The position numbers were made by a program, and so were the translations under genes. From assembly GCA_965224675.1 (NCBI GenBank), contig CBDDAA010000004.1, positions 2,976,001-3,040,000 on the forward strand: a stretch of 64,000 bases of DNA, written 5' to 3'. Source of the DNA: UBA7957 sp965224675 (lineage in GTDB: Bacteria > Pseudomonadota > Gammaproteobacteria > Granulosicoccales > Granulosicoccaceae). Positions 62,585 to 64,000 of the stretch are shown here, piece after piece. The notes below the pieces were generated by a model. That model did not search any database, was not told where the DNA came from, and worked only from the letters and a program-made list of their open reading frames with translations. How positions within the stretch are numbered: position 1 is the first letter of the stretch; each line of letters starts with the position of its first letter.

Positions 62585-64000
62585 TTATTCAGGGCGCATA
62601 TGGGGAAACAACACAACATCACGAATCGATGGCAGTCCTGTCAGTAACATCACCAATCGATCAATGCCTATACCTTCACCTGCCGTAGGTGGAAGCCCAT
62701 ATTCCAACGCACGAACATAGTCTGCATCGTAATGCATCGCTTCATCATCACCCGCATCTTTTTCGGTGACCTGTAGCTGGAAACGTTCGGCCTGATCTTC
62801 GGCGTCATTTAATTCTGAAAAACCGTTCGCAATTTCCCGCCCTCCAACGAATAGTTCAAATCGATCCGTGACATTCGGTTTTTCATCACTGCGTCTTGCC
62901 AATGGTGAAACTTCTGTCGGGTATTCAGTGATAAACGTTGGGTTGAGCAAACGTTCCTCGACGACCTCTTCAAAAATCTCTGTTTGAACCTTGCCCAAAC
63001 CCCAGCCCGGTTTGATATGAATTTTTAGTGACTCGGCAAGACTTTTCGCTGATTTAAATGTCGCCAAATCCTCGGCTTTAATTTCAGGGTTAAACTGCAC
63101 GATTGAGTCCACTAATGTGATACGTGCAAAAGGCTGCAGAAAATCATATTCGGTTTCACCGTCCTCTGATAGAATTGTCGTGCTGCCCACTACATCACGT
63201 GCCAATCCGCGGATCATATCTTCACTAAGATCCATCAGATCATGGTAGTTGGCGTAAGCCTGATAAAATTCCAGCATAGTGAATTCTGGATTGTGTCGGG
63301 TGGACAAGCCCTCATTGCGAAAATTACGGTTAATCTCAAATACACGCTCAAAACCACCAACCACCAGGCGTTTTAAATACAACTCAGGAGCCACACGCAA
63401 ATATAGCGGAATATCCAGTGCGTTATGATGGGTAACAAAAGGCCGTGCTGTAGCGCCACCGGGAATCACATGCATCATGGGTGTTTCAACTTCAAGAAAC
63501 TCGCGTTCGACCAAAAACTGCCTGATATAGTTCACGATCTCTGAGCGCAGGCGAAACGCATCACGTGTTTCCTGATTCATAATCAGATCAACATAGCGTT
63601 GGCGGTAACGTTGCTCCTGATCAGTCAGGCCGTGGAATTTTTCTGGCAGAGGGCGCAAGGATTTAGTCAGTAAGCGAATATTGGTGAGTTTTACCGATAG
63701 CTCTCCGGTTTTTGTAACAAACATAGTTCCACTGGCACCAACAATATCACCTATATCCAATTGCTTGAATTGATTGTAGTTTTCTTCACCTACACGATCG
63801 CGTTGTACAAACAGCTGTATTTGACCGCTCATATCCTGTAACTGAGCAAAACTTGCCTTGCCCATAATACGTTTGGCCATTATGCGACCGGCAACCTGCA
63901 CAGTTACTTCGTTCTCGGTAAAAAACTCTGCTGGTTTTCTATCAAATTCACTGTGTAACTTTCCTGCATAGTGGTCACGCCTGAAATCATTCGGAAATGC
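62585..64000 (-). CDS. lysS: Lysyl-tRNA synthetase, class II (5' end outside the window)
   Basis: Translation continues past 63901 to the window edge as AFPNDFRRDHYAGKLHSEFD, so the first part is missing. Present are the OB-fold anticodon domain (VQVAGRIMAKRIMGKASFAQLQDMSGQIQLFV) and the class II core: motif 1 near VETPMMHVIPGGATARPF, motif 2 FEINRNFRNEGLSTRHNPEFTMLEFYQAYANY and motif 3 GEGIGIDRLVMLLTGLPSIRDVVLFPHMRPE. The C-terminus is complete. It converges on the SDR gene with an 80-bp gap. Confidence 0.97.
   Translation of the reverse strand, partial: AFPNDFRRDHYAGKLHSEFDRKPAEFFTENEVTVQVAGRIMAKRIMGKASFAQLQDMSGQIQLFVQRDRVGEENYNQFKQLDIGDIVGASGTMFVTKTGELSVKLTNIRLLTKSLRPLPEKFHGLTDQEQRYRQRYVDLIMNQETRDAFRLRSEIVNYIRQFLVEREFLEVETPMMHVIPGGATARPFVTHHNALDIPLYLRVAPELYLKRLVVGGFERVFEINRNFRNEGLSTRHNPEFTMLEFYQAYANYHDLMDLSEDMIRGLARDVVGSTTILSEDGETEYDFLQPFARITLVDSIVQFNPEIKAEDLATFKSAKSLAESLKIHIKPGWGLGKVQTEIFEEVVEERLLNPTFITEYPTEVSPLARRSDEKPNVTDRFELFVGGREIANGFSELNDAEDQAERFQLQVTEKDAGDDEAMHYDADYVRALEYGLPPTAGEGIGIDRLVMLLTGLPSIRDVVLFPHMRPE

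Overview
The window is 64 kb of the chromosome of a gammaproteobacterium. Gene content that suggests this includes a YheS-type ABC-F protein, an RNase E with a long disordered tail, an rluC gene divergent from rne, an SthA-type transhydrogenase and cobalamin-dependent MetH. Base composition is moderate, roughly 40-48% GC by eye, with clearly AT-rich patches at about 30.1-31.6 kb and 33.5-36.1 kb. No rRNA, tRNA or CRISPR array was seen.

Layout. 0-6.2 kb: the tail of a Bax-inhibitor/YccA-like gene, a small membrane protein, and a leftward exopolysaccharide block (FHA-tailed AAA ATPase, Wzz/GumC-type chain-length protein, BY-kinase, second AAA ATPase) of the kind found beside XrtA/PEP-CTERM systems. 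6.4-12.1 kb: a methionine-cycle unit, metF and a SahR-like ArsR-methyltransferase regulator divergent from metH, with a 20-bp perfect palindrome between them. 12.3-30 kb: mostly housekeeping genes (VWA and DnaJ proteins, amiC, tsaE, nnr, sppA, rluC, rne, yheS, an ABC exporter).

30-37.2 kb is the accessory region. It contains an HxlR regulator with twin operators, a MipA-like porin, a broken REP-type transposase, an IS66 remnant, the last two domains of a group II intron (class C-like), and a two-gene leftward operon encoding a retron-like reverse transcriptase and an OLD-type ATPase-TOPRIM protein. Next to it lies an integron integrase with a candidate attI core site. The reverse transcriptase operon sits where a first gene cassette should be and reads away from intI as cassettes do. 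The intron remnant ends where the cassette's attC would begin. The best reading is a retron-like defence system captured as an integron cassette, with an attC later invaded and eroded.

37.3-64 kb: a DsrE-like exported protein, an ABC-2 transporter, an MsrB-MsrA fusion, two tandem paralogous 82-residue proteins of unknown role, pgm, a 64-bp perfect palindrome, a 1.2 kb-codon kelch/malectin exported protein, threonine degradation (tdh-kbl), a choline ABC importer (choXWV), cytochrome P460, a PQQ-type propeller, sthA, a three-gene set resembling the decaprenyl-phospho-arabinose pathway, and lysS running off the right edge. Two copies of a small inverted-repeat element (MITE) lie at 52.45 and 58.13 kb, each directly upstream of a leftward gene, and their terminal repeats supply in-frame ATG codons.
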